Shown here one piece after another: positions 28,467-38,193 of a stretch of DNA of 64,000 bases. Below the pieces are notes generated by a model, which saw nothing but the letters and a program-made list of their open reading frames with translations, was not told the origin of the DNA and made no database searches. Position numbers and translations under genes: made by a program. How positions within the stretch are numbered: position 1 is the stretch's first letter; every line of letters begins with the position of its first letter. The stretch comes from Marinomonas profundi (GTDB lineage Bacteria; Pseudomonadota; Gammaproteobacteria; Pseudomonadales; Marinomonadaceae): NCBI RefSeq assembly GCF_020694005.1, contig NZ_CP073013.1, positions 1,312,578 to 1,376,577 of the forward strand, read 5' to 3'.

Positions 28467-29591
28467 ATGTCTTTTAACATCGCAAAACGCACGCTTCTCA
28501 GCAGTATTATTGCAGCGTCTTCACTATCCACATTAGCGTTGGCACAGCAACAGGAAGGATTCACCGTCACGCCAAGTATTGGCTATTACAATATGGATAA
28601 TGACCGCAATACCAAAGACGACACGGCCTATTCATTGGGCTTAGGTTACCAATTCAACAACCCATGGGCAGTCGAATTTGTTTACCTCAATGCCGACTCT
28701 ACACAATCGGGTGGCGGTGACGTCGATGTAGACCAGTATCGAGTCGATGGCTTGTATCATTTGCCCAATGTCGGCCCGCTTAACCTAACGCCGTATTTGG
28801 CGGCGGGTGTGGGTACAGCCGATTTTAGTAATGGCGCCAGTGACAACATGCAAATCAACGCGGGTGGTGGTTTAAAATACGCGGTGAATGACACAGTGTC
28901 ATTGCGTGCAGACTTCCGTCTGGTTGACGACGTCGAAGACCATCACTTGGATAATATTACCTCGCTTGGCGTACAAATGACGTTTGGTAGCCCTGCTCGC
29001 TCAACATCTAGCAGCTCAGCATCTGATTATACAGAAGACAACGCGGCTGAAGACAACGCGGTGGAGGCCACTCAGCCAACTTATACGCAAGCAGAGCCTG
29101 AACAAGAGCCCGTGTCAGAGCCACAACAAACCGCTCAAGCAGACAGCACAGCGGCCGACCCCATTGCGGAACCAGTCGACGAAATAGCGCAACAATCGCC
29201 AGCAGAAGACATCATCTCCGAGCAGCCAAAGGTTGTGGTTCAACCACCTGCCAACATCAACATTCAATTTGGTGTTAATAAAGCCGATGTGGAGCAGAAG
29301 TTTTACCCAGAGATACAAAAATTTGCCACTTTTCTACAAGACAACCCAGGCAGCACAGTGGTAATCGAAGGGCATACCGATGACTCAGGAGCCGCTAGCT
29401 ACAATCAAACTATTTCAGAAAAGCGTGCTAAAGCCATTGCAGAGGTGCTGATTCAAACGTTTGAAATTTCCGAAGATCGCGTTAACGCCATTGGATACGG
29501 TGAAGAAAGACCGCTGTTTGACAACGATACCGCCGAGCATCGTCAAGCCAATCGTCGTGTTGTTGCCGTTATCTCCACTAGCGAAGCATAA
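28467..29591 (+). CDS. OmpA-family outer membrane protein
   Basis: A 374-residue protein. Signal peptide to about residue 26 (LSTLALAQQ), then an eight-stranded OmpA-like barrel (YSLGLGYQFNNPWAVEFVY, LTPYLAAGVGTADFS). A linker of about 90 residues rich in Glu, Gln, Ala and Pro follows, then a C-terminal OmpA/MotB peptidoglycan-binding domain (VIEGHTDDSGAASYNQ, ISEKRAKAIAEVL). It anchors the outer membrane to the cell wall. The acidic linker has loose repeats (EDNAAEDNAVEA). GGAGAT precedes the ATG. Confidence 0.93.
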   Translation: MSFNIAKRTLLSSIIAASSLSTLALAQQQEGFTVTPSIGYYNMDNDRNTKDDTAYSLGLGYQFNNPWAVEFVYLNADSTQSGGGDVDVDQYRVDGLYHLPNVGPLNLTPYLAAGVGTADFSNGASDNMQINAGGGLKYAVNDTVSLRADFRLVDDVEDHHLDNITSLGVQMTFGSPARSTSSSSASDYTEDNAAEDNAVEATQPTYTQAEPEQEPVSEPQQTAQADSTAADPIAEPVDEIAQQSPAEDIISEQPKVVVQPPANINIQFGVNKADVEQKFYPEIQKFATFLQDNPGSTVVIEGHTDDSGAASYNQTISEKRAKAIAEVLIQTFEISEDRVNAIGYGEERPLFDNDTAEHRQANRRVVAVISTSEA

Positions 29592-29596
29592 AACAT

Positions 29597-29626
29597 AAGG
29601 TGGTGCTTAAATCACCACCTTATGCG
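29597..29626 (+). terminator. perfect 12-bp hairpin after the OmpA-family gene
   Basis: ATAAGGTGGTG and its exact complement flank a 7-base loop, but no T run follows. It is better seen as an mRNA 3'-end hairpin, with true termination at the second hairpin 40 bp later. Confidence 0.55.
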
Positions 29627-29664
29627 CCATCAACAAACTGTTCCCTATCGCCTAACTCAGGCTA

Positions 29665-29694
29665 CGCTCGATGACATCATCGGGCGTTTTTTTT
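29665..29694 (+). terminator. Rho-independent terminator after the OmpA-family gene
   Basis: CGATGA / TCATCG flanked by CGC / GCG forms a stem and is followed by eight T residues; it reaches the stop codon of the convergent flavoprotein gene. Confidence 0.75.
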
Positions 29695-30910
29695 ATGCTA
29701 ACCAATCACAAACGCCCTTCGCGGCCAAGCGCCCCGTCGCAAAGCAAGCGGTTAATAAGTAACCGCCGGTTGGCGCTTCCCAATCGAGCATTTCACCCGC
29801 ACAAAACACGCCCGGCATCGCTCTCAGCATGAGTTTTTCATCAACACTGCTTTCGCACACACCGCCCGCGCTGGAAATCACCTCATCTATTGGCTTGGTT
29901 TTGTAAAAACTCACCGGCACAGCTTTTAAGCATCGCGCTAACGCTTCTGGCGTCTGAAAAGCCTCTTTAGAAAACGACTCGTGTAATAATGATGCTTTCA
30001 CACCACTGATGCTCAGCGTGCGTTTTAGGTATTTGCCAAAGGATTCTTTGGGTTTGGTATTGTACAGCTTGTTGATGACTTGCTCTTCGCTTTGCAAGGG
30101 CAAAAAATCCATCAACAAGGAGGATTGTCCTGAGTCATTAATGCCATCACGCAGGTATTTAGAAAAGGCATAAATCAGGCTACCTTCCATACCGTCTTGC
30201 GTGACAATGCATTCGCCTTTTTTGGTCACCACTTGTCCGTCTTCTAAGGTAAAAGAAAACGCCACGTCTTTCAGTGGACTGCCCGCAAACTGGTTTTTTA
30301 GATGCTCACTCCACGCACTGTAAAAACCACAATTGGCGCTTTGCAATGGCGCCACGCTGACGCCTTTTTCAGTCAATAGCGGAAACCACGCTCCATCGGA
30401 GCCCAACTTCGGCCAGCTGGCGCCCCCCATGGCCAAGACAATCGCATCCGCCCGCACAGTAACGCTTTCTCCTGCATGATCAAACACCGCCTCATTGGCC
30501 GACAAACCGACCATTTTGTGACGCATATGAAACTGCACTCCCGCGTCGCGCAAACGTTTTAACCAATTGCGCAATAACGGCGCGGCTTTCATGTCTTTGG
30601 GGAACACTCGACCCGATGTGCCGACAAAAGTCTCTATGCCTAAATCATGAATCCAATCACACAAGGCATCGGCATTAAACTGACCGACCGCCGTATCCAG
30701 CCATGCCGCTTTGTCATAATAGCGTTGCATAAACTCAGGGTAAGCCTCGGAATGGGTAATGTTCATACCGCCAACGCCGGCCAATAAAAACTTCCGGCAG
30801 GCACTGGGTTTGGCATCGTACACATGAACCTGATGACCCGCGGCACAACTCTCTTCTGCTGCCATTAAGCCCGCTGGGCCTGCGCCAACCACAATGACTG
30901 TTTTTTGCAT
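29693..30910 (-). CDS. HI0933/YhiN-type flavoprotein (TIGR03862-like)
   Basis: A 405-residue FAD protein beginning MQKTVIVVGAGPAGLMAAEE, with LLAGVGGMNITHSEAYPEFM and the C-terminal FCAGEMLDWEAPTGGYLL that define the HI0933-like family. The biochemical role of this family is not established. The frame is open from 30976, but AGGG lies 8 bp before ATG 30910 and the dinucleotide fold begins directly there. The DUF502 gene lies 128 bp upstream on the same strand. Confidence 0.88.
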   Translation of the reverse strand: MQKTVIVVGAGPAGLMAAEESCAAGHQVHVYDAKPSACRKFLLAGVGGMNITHSEAYPEFMQRYYDKAAWLDTAVGQFNADALCDWIHDLGIETFVGTSGRVFPKDMKAAPLLRNWLKRLRDAGVQFHMRHKMVGLSANEAVFDHAGESVTVRADAIVLAMGGASWPKLGSDGAWFPLLTEKGVSVAPLQSANCGFYSAWSEHLKNQFAGSPLKDVAFSFTLEDGQVVTKKGECIVTQDGMEGSLIYAFSKYLRDGINDSGQSSLLMDFLPLQSEEQVINKLYNTKPKESFGKYLKRTLSISGVKASLLHESFSKEAFQTPEALARCLKAVPVSFYKTKPIDEVISSAGGVCESSVDEKLMLRAMPGVFCAGEMLDWEAPTGGYLLTACFATGRLAAKGVCDWLA

Positions 30911-31037
30911 TTGCACCCTGTCTTGCATAACCGACCAACATCCCCTTAAAGAACGACTTAAAAAGAAACGCATCATAAAGCGTTTTGACTCAAGCCTCTA
31001 TCACTCATAACAGCAACCCATTAACGCGCATCAACCA

Positions 31038-31619
31038 TTAAGACTTAGGCTTACTCTGCACGCCCGCTGTCAGCGCCAAACGCATGGCTTCTTCGACGCC
31101 AATGTCCAGTTCAGTCAAACGATCACGGGAGAGATAAAGCGTCATACCACCGATTTGGTAACTTAAAGGGACATACACACCCACCAAATCCTGATCGCCA
31201 AACAGCTTTTTGCCTGTTTGTTCACCGGTAATAAAACCAATCACCTGAGCCCCATTCCACTCAATCGACACCACGCTTTTCATTTGCTTTTTTTCGGCCA
31301 AATTAAACACCATCATCATGTCTTTGATGGCACCATAAATAGACTTCACCAGAGGAATGCGCTCAAAGATATTATGGCTAAGCTTGACCAAATAACGCAC
31401 GCCGTACAAATTCACCAATGAGCCCACTAACACCAAACCGCCTAAACTGGCAATCAACCCCAAACCAGGGAAGTACAAAACGTCGGGGATCAGCCATAAC
31501 ACAAGCGGCCGAGCAATGGCCTCGCCTGTCGCCAACAACCAGCAAATCAAATACACCGTTAAACCTATCGGTAAAACCGCCACCAAGCCTTTTAGCAATA
31601 ACGCAATCAATTTGTTCAT
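31038..31619 (-). CDS. DUF502 membrane protein
   Basis: A 193-residue protein with two N-terminal membrane segments (ALLLKGLVAVLPIGLTVYLI; LGLIASLGGLVLVGSLV) and a soluble C-terminal domain (FERIPLVKSIYGAIKDMMMV, GVYVPLSYQIGGMTLYL), the DUF502 layout. Function unknown; plant members are linked to membrane trafficking. I took ATG 31619 with GAGGG upstream over a GTG at 31631. Confidence 0.87.
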   Translation of the reverse strand: MNKLIALLLKGLVAVLPIGLTVYLICWLLATGEAIARPLVLWLIPDVLYFPGLGLIASLGGLVLVGSLVNLYGVRYLVKLSHNIFERIPLVKSIYGAIKDMMMVFNLAEKKQMKSVVSIEWNGAQVIGFITGEQTGKKLFGDQDLVGVYVPLSYQIGGMTLYLSRDRLTELDIGVEEAMRLALTAGVQSKPKS

Positions 31620-31778
31620 GATAAAAATCACCCTCTAAAATAGTTCACAGCATACCGCAAGCTTTATGCCACTCCTATGGCTCTGACCAGACTTAACGAA
31701 AAGATTGCTGAAATATTGCCCGCCTTATACTCTGCCACTCACTATCGACTTAATTAAGGTCTCTTACGGAGTAACAAT

Positions 31779-32681
31779 ATGAACTACAAACGCCTAGAAA
31801 CCTTTGTATGGGTGGCGTCATTAGGTAATTTTCGTAAAGCAGCAGAACGGCTACACACCACGCAACCAGCGATTTCAGCGCGAATTTCTGGCTTAGAAGA
31901 CGAGTTGGGCGTTAAACTTTTCGAACGTGAAGGTGGCTCCAGCCCGATTATATTAACCTCCAAGGGCAAAGAGCTTTTGCCCTATGTGGAAAAAATCCTC
32001 TACCAAACCGAGCAATTACGCAAGCGCGCAGGGCTGTCCACCGCCCACTCTGGCGTGCTGCGTTTAGGCGTCTCAGAAACCATAGTGAATACTTGGCTGC
32101 CCGACTTCCTCGCGCGTTTGCACAAAGACATGCCCAATTTAGATGTAGAAATGACGGTAGACATTACCGCCAATCTAACCCATGCCATTAAAGACAGAAC
32201 ACTGGATTTAGGCTTACTAATGGGGCCCATTTCTGAACCAAACATCGTTAATCGAGCGCTTTGCACCTTCTCACTTTCTTGGGTCGCCAGCCCACGTTTA
32301 GAGTTGCCAGAGCGATTGTTGTATTTGGAGGAATTAGCCAAGTGGCCAATCATTACCTACGCTCGCGCCACCAAGCCTTATGTAGAAATCAACCAAAAAT
32401 TTCGCGAACTTGACGGGCCACCCACGCACTTTTTTGCCTCTACATCCTTAGCGGCGTGTCGCAGTTTAGCGATTGACGCGGTCGGGATTTCTACCTTGCC
32501 GAACATCATGATTGCCAAAGAGTTAGACAACGGCAGCTTGAGAAAACTACACGCCGTCTGGACGCCCAGCGACCTAACCTTCACCGCGTCCTATTCCAGC
32601 GACCCTTTCAACCCACTGGCAGATGCAGCGGTTGAATTAGCCATTGCCGCCGCCAAAGAATACGAACAAAAACTAGCTTGA
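31779..32681 (+). CDS. LysR-family regulator, probably of the 5-oxoproline cluster
   Basis: A 300-residue LysR protein with helix-turn-helix LGNFRKAAERLHTTQPAISA and the effector domain from about residue 90 (SGVLRLGVSETIVNTWLPDF). It lies 106 bp upstream of the DUF1445-TRAP-PxpABC genes on the same strand, so it is the natural candidate for their regulator; that link is by position. Confidence 0.9.
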   Translation: MNYKRLETFVWVASLGNFRKAAERLHTTQPAISARISGLEDELGVKLFEREGGSSPIILTSKGKELLPYVEKILYQTEQLRKRAGLSTAHSGVLRLGVSETIVNTWLPDFLARLHKDMPNLDVEMTVDITANLTHAIKDRTLDLGLLMGPISEPNIVNRALCTFSLSWVASPRLELPERLLYLEELAKWPIITYARATKPYVEINQKFRELDGPPTHFFASTSLAACRSLAIDAVGISTLPNIMIAKELDNGSLRKLHAVWTPSDLTFTASYSSDPFNPLADAAVELAIAAAKEYEQKLA

Positions 32682-32787
32682 TAAAAAAAATTGATCAAAA
32701 GACCCAAAAAAACACGATTAGACTTTTTATAGGAACTAGATCTACTCTTAATGAAAACGTATTGTGATAAAAATAAGGAAAACGCTG

Positions 32788-33588
32788 ATGAAGCACGCTC
32801 CATCGCCATTACTGCAACAAACCTCCGCACTGCGCCAAGCCATTCGTCGCAAAGCACACACTGGCGTTACCAGTGGCTTAGCACAAGGCGCGATGCAGGG
32901 GAATGTGGTGATTTTGCCAGCCGATTGGGCGAGTGAATTTTTGCTGTATTGTCAAAAAAACCCAGTGTCTTGTCCTTTAATCGGCGTGTCGGAAGTGGGT
33001 GACTTCACCATGCCAGAACTCGGCAACGACATTGATATGCGCCATGACATTCCAGAATACTACGTCTATCGCAATGGCGAAAAAGTCGACAGCCGCTCGG
33101 ACATTGAAGACTTGTGGCAAGACGACATGGTGGCGTTTGTATTGGGTTGCTCTTTTTCCTTCGAGCACGCGTTATCACAAGCCGGACTCACCCCCAGAAA
33201 CATCGAAGAAAACGTCAATGTCTCCATGTTTGAAACCAATATCGCCACCGTTCCAGCCGGCCGTTTTTTCGGTAACACCGTGGTGACCATGCGCCCTTAT
33301 GTGCCCAAAGACGCCATTCGAGCGATTCAAATTACCACACGCTTTCCCAAGGCCCACGGCGCACCACTGCATTTTGGTTCGCCACAAGACATTGGCATCA
33401 AGGATTTAAGCAAACCTGACTATGGCGACGCCGTGAGCATCAAAAAGGGCGAAGTGCCGGTTTTTTGGGCCTGTGGTGTGACGCCTCAAGTGGCGGTTCG
33501 TAACGCTAAACCCCCTATTTGCATAACCCATGCACCAGGAAAAATGCTGATAACAGACATATTAGATACTGATCTCGCCGTTCTTTAA
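32788..33588 (+). CDS. DUF1445 protein (putative hydro-lyase / D-glutamate cyclase-like)
   Basis: A 266-residue protein of the DUF1445 (YcsI) family. It shows [38 protein letters not shown], and a C-terminal [20 protein letters not shown] with ITHAPGKM, all family landmarks. A mitochondrial relative converts D-glutamate to 5-oxo-D-proline, and the family is often encoded with PxpABC as here. ATG 32788 with AAGGAA upstream was preferred to an earlier in-frame ATG at 32764. Confidence 0.85.
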   Translation: MKHAPSPLLQQTSALRQAIRRKAHTGVTSGLAQGAMQGNVVILPADWASEFLLYCQKNPVSCPLIGVSEVGDFTMPELGNDIDMRHDIPEYYVYRNGEKVDSRSDIEDLWQDDMVAFVLGCSFSFEHALSQAGLTPRNIEENVNVSMFETNIATVPAGRFFGNTVVTMRPYVPKDAIRAIQITTRFPKAHGAPLHFGSPQDIGIKDLSKPDYGDAVSIKKGEVPVFWACGVTPQVAVRNAKPPICITHAPGKMLITDILDTDLAVL

Positions 33589-33698
33589 CGCGTGAAGAGC
33601 GCTGGAATAAGCTTGTACAGGCAAAGAGGCAGCTGAAAACACTGCGTCATTGATAATAAAAAACAAACCATAACGACACATAAAATAGGAACGAAACC

Positions 33699-34676
33699 AT
33701 GCTGAAACTAACCAATGCATTACTGATAGGCGGCGTTGCGATGGGCGGCCTTACTTCCACCGCAAGCTTTGCTGAAAAATGGCATATGCCAACCCCTTAT
33801 GGCGATGGCAATCTACAAACCCAAATTGCCTATACCTTCGCAAAAGAGATCAAAGACAGCACCAACGGTGACCTCGATATTACCGTTCACTCTGGTGGCT
33901 CCTTGGTGAAGCACACTGAGATTCCACGTTCGGTAAAATCCGGACAAGTGCAAATGGGCGAAGTCTTCTTAGGCATTTTGGGCAATGAAAACCCCATCTA
34001 CAAACACGACAACATTCCATTTTTGGCCACGTCTTTTGAAGACGCTAAAAAACTCTGGGAAGCGGCGAAACCGTCCATCAGCAAGCAACTAGACAAAGAC
34101 GGCATGATGCTGCTTTACACCGTGGCTTGGCCCGCTCAGAGCCTTTACAGCGAAGAACCAGTCAACAGTTTGGCCGACCTAAAAGGCCAGAAAATGCGCG
34201 CCTACAGCCCAACTCAGTCACGTCTTGCCGACTTAATGAGTACGACGCCGATGACGATCCAAACGCCAGATATTCCACAAGCGTTTAGTACCGGCATTAT
34301 CCAAGCGATGATCACCTCGCCATCCACTGGGGTCGACAGCCAAGCGTGGGACTATGTCAATAACTATACCGACGTCAAAGCGTGGATCCCTAAAAATATC
34401 GTTGTCGTCAATAAGCGCGCCTTCCGTCGCTTAGACAAGGCGACGCAGCAAGTGGTACTGGATGCGGCGAAACACGCCGAAGCAGCGGGCTGGACACAAA
34501 TCGCAGCACGAGCGGAAAAAGACAAAGCGTCCTTACGCCAAAACGGCATGACAGTGTCTGAGCCTTCAGCACAACTGGTAGAAGAACTAAAAGCCATTGG
34601 TAAAACAATGACCGAGGAATGGAAAAGCGAAGCACCAAAAGAAATTGGGGAAATCTTGGCACGTTACCAGAACTAA
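33699..34676 (+). CDS. dctP: TRAP transporter solute-binding protein, DctP family (second cluster)
   Basis: A 325-residue binding protein with a signal peptide (MLKLTNALLIGGVAMGGLTS, then TASFA) and the DctP fold (WHMPTPYGDGNLQTQIAYTF; LADLKGQKMRAYSPTQSRLA). It stands between the DUF1445 gene and the dctQM genes of a cluster ending in PxpABC, so 5-oxoproline (pyroglutamate) is the likely ligand; inference from context. It differs clearly from the DctP at 2182. Confidence 0.92.
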   Translation: MLKLTNALLIGGVAMGGLTSTASFAEKWHMPTPYGDGNLQTQIAYTFAKEIKDSTNGDLDITVHSGGSLVKHTEIPRSVKSGQVQMGEVFLGILGNENPIYKHDNIPFLATSFEDAKKLWEAAKPSISKQLDKDGMMLLYTVAWPAQSLYSEEPVNSLADLKGQKMRAYSPTQSRLADLMSTTPMTIQTPDIPQAFSTGIIQAMITSPSTGVDSQAWDYVNNYTDVKAWIPKNIVVVNKRAFRRLDKATQQVVLDAAKHAEAAGWTQIAARAEKDKASLRQNGMTVSEPSAQLVEELKAIGKTMTEEWKSEAPKEIGEILARYQN

Positions 34677-34691
34677 ATCTCTATAACGAAC

Positions 34692-34827
34692 CCCACCCTA
34701 GCCCTCCCCTTCAAAGACATAAGGGGAGGGAACAAACCAGCTATCTCATCTCCCTATTAAGGGGGAAACAGGGAGGAGATCTGTGTATAAGTTCCTCCCT
34801 TGCTAAGGGGGAGGCTAGGTGCGGTAT
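34692..34827. repeat. palindromic REP/MITE-like element inside the TRAP operon
   Basis: Three GC-rich hairpins follow one another: CCCTCCCCTT / AAGGGGAGGG (34702-34730, perfect 10-bp arms), ATCTCCCT / AGGGAG-GAGAT (about 34748-34780) and CCTCCC / GGGAGG (34794-34813). The outer ends ACCCTAGCC and GGCTAGGTG are also near-complementary, so the whole about 135 bp is an imperfect inverted repeat. It fills the dctP-dctQ gap. Confidence 0.75.
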
Positions 34828-34856
34828 CTAATTGCTCTTCAAAAAAAGAGAACCCT

Positions 34857-35375
34857 ATGAGCCAATTAAAAGAAAAACTTTACCTCTGTTCTGGCCTGTT
34901 GTCCGGTTTGTGTATCGTGATCATCACCTTACTTTTATTAGCGCAAATCGTCGGTCGTTTATTCAACTTTATTGTGCCTTCTGCTGAAGATTTCGCCGGC
35001 TATGCCTTAGCAGCTTCGACGTTTTTAGGCTTGGCTTATACTTTCCGTGAAGGTGGCCATATTCGTGTCACCTTGTTAATAGAGCAGTTTTCTCCCGCAC
35101 CACGTAAGATCCAAGAAGCCATTATTTTAATCTTATCCTTTTGTCTATTGTGTTACCTCTCGTACGCTTGCGGCTACATGGTCTACGAATCCTATGTTTA
35201 TAACGAAGTGTCCTATGGCTATGTTCCGGTGCCGTTATGGATTCCGCAATTACCCGTTGCCATTGGCGTAATAGCTCTTAATCTTGCCATTTTAGACGCC
35301 TTGATCACCGTCTTACGTGGTAAAAAACCCACTTACAGTGAACACGAAGACGCTCTGTCGTTGGAGGAAATCTAA
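34857..35375 (+). CDS. dctQ: TRAP transporter small permease, DctQ family (second cluster)
   Basis: A 172-residue protein with four membrane helices and the DctQ segment FNFIVPSAEDFAGYALAAST. The frame is open back to 34800 but that part overlaps the palindromic element; ATG 34857 has AAAGAG upstream. The stop TAA overlaps the dctM ATG (TAATG), giving translational coupling. Confidence 0.91.
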   Translation: MSQLKEKLYLCSGLLSGLCIVIITLLLLAQIVGRLFNFIVPSAEDFAGYALAASTFLGLAYTFREGGHIRVTLLIEQFSPAPRKIQEAIILILSFCLLCYLSYACGYMVYESYVYNEVSYGYVPVPLWIPQLPVAIGVIALNLAILDALITVLRGKKPTYSEHEDALSLEEI

Positions 35376-36682
35376 TGGACATGATGTGGATCTCTATTTT
35401 ATTGGCGTTCGCCATGCTTGCGCTTTTGTCACTGGGCGTTTGGGTCTCTTTTACCCTTATCGCCATCGGTGGTTTAGGGTTAATTCTGTCTGAGAATTAT
35501 CAAGTGGATTTGCTGTTCGCTACCTCTAGCTGGGGCGCCAGTACTGCATGGTCGCTTACCGCTCTGCCGCTGTTTATTTGGATGGGCGAAGTCTTATTCC
35601 GCACGCGCTTGTCGGAAGATTTGTTCAAAGGATTGTCTCCTTGGTTGGGCGGCGTACCGGGTAAATTACTGCATGTGAACATCCTTAGCTGTGGCATTTT
35701 TGCGGCGGTCTCTGGCTCTTCTGCGGCCACTGCGGCCACCATTGGACGCATGACCTTGCCAGAATTGCGTAAACAAGGTTACAGCGACCGTATGGCCATC
35801 GGTACTTTGGCGGGCTCAGGGACGTTGGGGTTGTTGATTCCACCGTCGATTATCTTGATTGTCTATGGTGTCGCGGCAGAAGTATCCATCGCACGTTTGT
35901 TTATCGCGGGCGCGTTACCCGGTTTGTTATTGGTGTCGCTGTTTATGGGTTTCACCATGATTTGGGGCTATTTACACAAAGACGAATTACCCAAAACAAC
36001 CGGACACGAAACCAGCTGGTCGGCACGCATTAAAGGCTTGCGTAAACTCTTGCCTGTCGTCGGGCTAATTGGCTTTGTTTTAGGCTCTATTTACGGCGGC
36101 ATTACCACGCCAACCGAAGCCGCGGCCATTGGGGTCACCGGTGCGCTGGTGCTAGCAGCTTGTACAGGATCGCTCAGTCGCCATAGTTTCATGGACAGCT
36201 TATTAGGTGCGGTAAAAAGCTCTTGTATGATTGGTTTCATCTTGGTCGGTGCGCACTTTTTAACATTAGCGATGGGCTTTTTGGGCATACCAAAAGCCTT
36301 GGCGTTGTGGATTTCAGGCATGTCGCTCTCGCCAATGGAATTAATCTTATACCTCACTGTGTTGTTCGTGATTTTAGGCTGTTTCCTCGATGGTATTTCT
36401 GTGGTGGTGCTGACGGTTGCGGTGATTTTACCTATGGTGCAAGCGGCAAATATTGACTTGCTGTGGTTTGGTATTTTCATTGTTTTGGTAGTGGAAATGT
36501 CGCAAATCACTCCGCCCGTGGGCTTCAATCTCTTTGTGATTCAAGCGCTAACTGGGAAGAATATTTTATATGTGGCAAAAGCGGCCTTACCCTTCTTCTT
36601 ATTGATTGGCGTGGCCATCTTGTTGATCAGCATTTTCCCTGAAATTGTCACCTATTTGCCGACCACCATGTCGCAAAACTAA
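35375..36682 (+). CDS. dctM: TRAP transporter large permease, DctM family (second cluster)
   Basis: A 435-residue membrane protein with SGSSAATAATIGRMTL, GLLIPPSIILIVYG and GGITTPTEAAAIGVTGAL, the conserved DctM channel motifs. It overlaps dctQ by one base and is followed 35 bp later by pxpA, joining transport and catabolism in one operon. Confidence 0.94.
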   Translation: MDMMWISILLAFAMLALLSLGVWVSFTLIAIGGLGLILSENYQVDLLFATSSWGASTAWSLTALPLFIWMGEVLFRTRLSEDLFKGLSPWLGGVPGKLLHVNILSCGIFAAVSGSSAATAATIGRMTLPELRKQGYSDRMAIGTLAGSGTLGLLIPPSIILIVYGVAAEVSIARLFIAGALPGLLLVSLFMGFTMIWGYLHKDELPKTTGHETSWSARIKGLRKLLPVVGLIGFVLGSIYGGITTPTEAAAIGVTGALVLAACTGSLSRHSFMDSLLGAVKSSCMIGFILVGAHFLTLAMGFLGIPKALALWISGMSLSPMELILYLTVLFVILGCFLDGISVVVLTVAVILPMVQAANIDLLWFGIFIVLVVEMSQITPPVGFNLFVIQALTGKNILYVAKAALPFFLLIGVAILLISIFPEIVTYLPTTMSQN

Positions 36683-36717
36683 CGCTCACAACAATACACA
36701 AGCATGAGGAATCAATC

Positions 36718-37485
36718 ATGAAATTGAACTGCGATATGGGCGAAGCGTTCGGCGCTTGGAAAATGGGCTTAGACGATCAAATCATGCCCTTTGTCGATCA
36801 GGCTAACATCGCCTGTGGCTTTCACGCTTCAGACCCTCTGACCATGGCGAAAACCGTCGCCTTGGCAAAACAACACAATGTCACCATTGGTGCGCACCCA
36901 GCCTACCCGGATTTAGTCGGCTTTGGGCGTCGTAATATGGACATCGCACCAGCGGAATTAAAAGCCATTATTCAATACCAAATTGGCGCGTTAAAAGGCA
37001 TCTGTGAAAGTCACAACAGCCAAGTGGATTACGTCAAACCCCATGGCGCGTTGTACAACACCATGATGGCGGATTTTTCTGTATTGGACACTGTCATGCA
37101 AGCGGTCAGCGAGCTAGACGCCACCTTGCCATTAATGGTGATGGCGGTGCCAGAAGCGCCTGAAATCCAAAAAATGGCGAAAAAATACGGCCTACGAGTT
37201 TGGTTTGAAGCCTTTTCTGATCGTTTGTACACAGACGAAGGTCGGCTGACGCCACGCAAAGAGCCCAATGCGGTTCACGCGAGTTTTGATTTGATCGAAA
37301 AACAAGTCGAGCAATTGTGCGAACACGGCACGCTGACCACCGCTTCTGGCAAGCAGCTGGCCATTCACGCCGACACTATTTGCGTGCATGGCGATGGTGC
37401 CCATGCGCTGGATGCCGTGACACGTATTCGCACACTGGTGGATCGCCTAAAGCTTTCTCAACCCACCAACGCAAATGTGAAATAA
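36718..37485 (+). CDS. pxpA: 5-oxoprolinase subunit A (LamB/YcsF family)
   Basis: A 255-residue protein starting MKLNCDMGEAFGAWKMGLDD with ANIACGFHASDP and VKPHGALYNTM, the LamB/YcsF signature with its metal-binding residues. PxpA works with PxpB and PxpC to hydrolyse 5-oxoproline to glutamate using ATP. The three genes are adjacent in the order A-B-C; pxpB starts 3 bp after this stop. Confidence 0.95.
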   Translation: MKLNCDMGEAFGAWKMGLDDQIMPFVDQANIACGFHASDPLTMAKTVALAKQHNVTIGAHPAYPDLVGFGRRNMDIAPAELKAIIQYQIGALKGICESHNSQVDYVKPHGALYNTMMADFSVLDTVMQAVSELDATLPLMVMAVPEAPEIQKMAKKYGLRVWFEAFSDRLYTDEGRLTPRKEPNAVHASFDLIEKQVEQLCEHGTLTTASGKQLAIHADTICVHGDGAHALDAVTRIRTLVDRLKLSQPTNANVK

Positions 37486-37488
37486 ATC

Positions 37489-38193
37489 ATGAGCCATGAC
37501 AATTTTCCAAACCTAGCGATGGTCAGCAATCAGGCCTGCTTATTAACCTTTAGTCAGGTGATTAGCGAAGCGACTTCCAACTACATTGTCCAAGTGACAC
37601 AACACTTGTCGACACTGGCGGGCATCGTCGATTTAGTGCCGTCTTACACCACGCTTTTAGTAGTATTTAATGACGATGATTATGACCGTTTTGCGATTTT
37701 CAAAGCCATTAACCAAGCCATAGACGCCATTGATCCCAATGACTTCTCGCTCAAAGATCAGCGCGAAGTGGTGATTCCTGTGTATTACGGCAAAGAAGTC
37801 GGACCCGATATTGAAGACGTGGCTAAGCATTGCAAACTGAGCGTCGACGAGGTGATTAAACACCACCACGAGACCACCTATCGCGCCTACGCGATTGGCT
37901 TTACGCCAGGGTTCGCCTTCTTGGGCAATACGCCAGAGGAACTGCACGTGCCAAGAAAAACCACGCCGCGCTTAAAAGTACCGATTGGCAGTGTGGCGCT
38001 GGCCGAGAATCAAACCGCGGTATACCCCAGCGTGACACCCGGTGGCTGGCAAATTATTGGCCGTACGCCCGTCAATCTGATCGATTGGGGCAGTGAAAAT
38101 CTTGCCCTCATTGCCATCGGCGATTCGGTGCGATTCGAGCCCATTTCTCGGGATGAATTCTTAGTACTAGGAGGTCAACTCGATGGCTTTTAA
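37489..38193 (+). CDS. pxpB: 5-oxoprolinase subunit B (KipI / allophanate hydrolase subunit 1 family)
   Basis: A 234-residue protein with the family stretches VIPVYYGKEVGPDIEDVAKH, AIGFTPGFAFLGNTPEELHV and PGGWQIIGRTP. In B. subtilis KipI also inhibits a sporulation kinase; here the context is metabolic. Its 3' end overlaps pxpC by 11 bp. Confidence 0.95.
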   Translation: MSHDNFPNLAMVSNQACLLTFSQVISEATSNYIVQVTQHLSTLAGIVDLVPSYTTLLVVFNDDDYDRFAIFKAINQAIDAIDPNDFSLKDQREVVIPVYYGKEVGPDIEDVAKHCKLSVDEVIKHHHETTYRAYAIGFTPGFAFLGNTPEELHVPRKTTPRLKVPIGSVALAENQTAVYPSVTPGGWQIIGRTPVNLIDWGSENLALIAIGDSVRFEPISRDEFLVLGGQLDGF

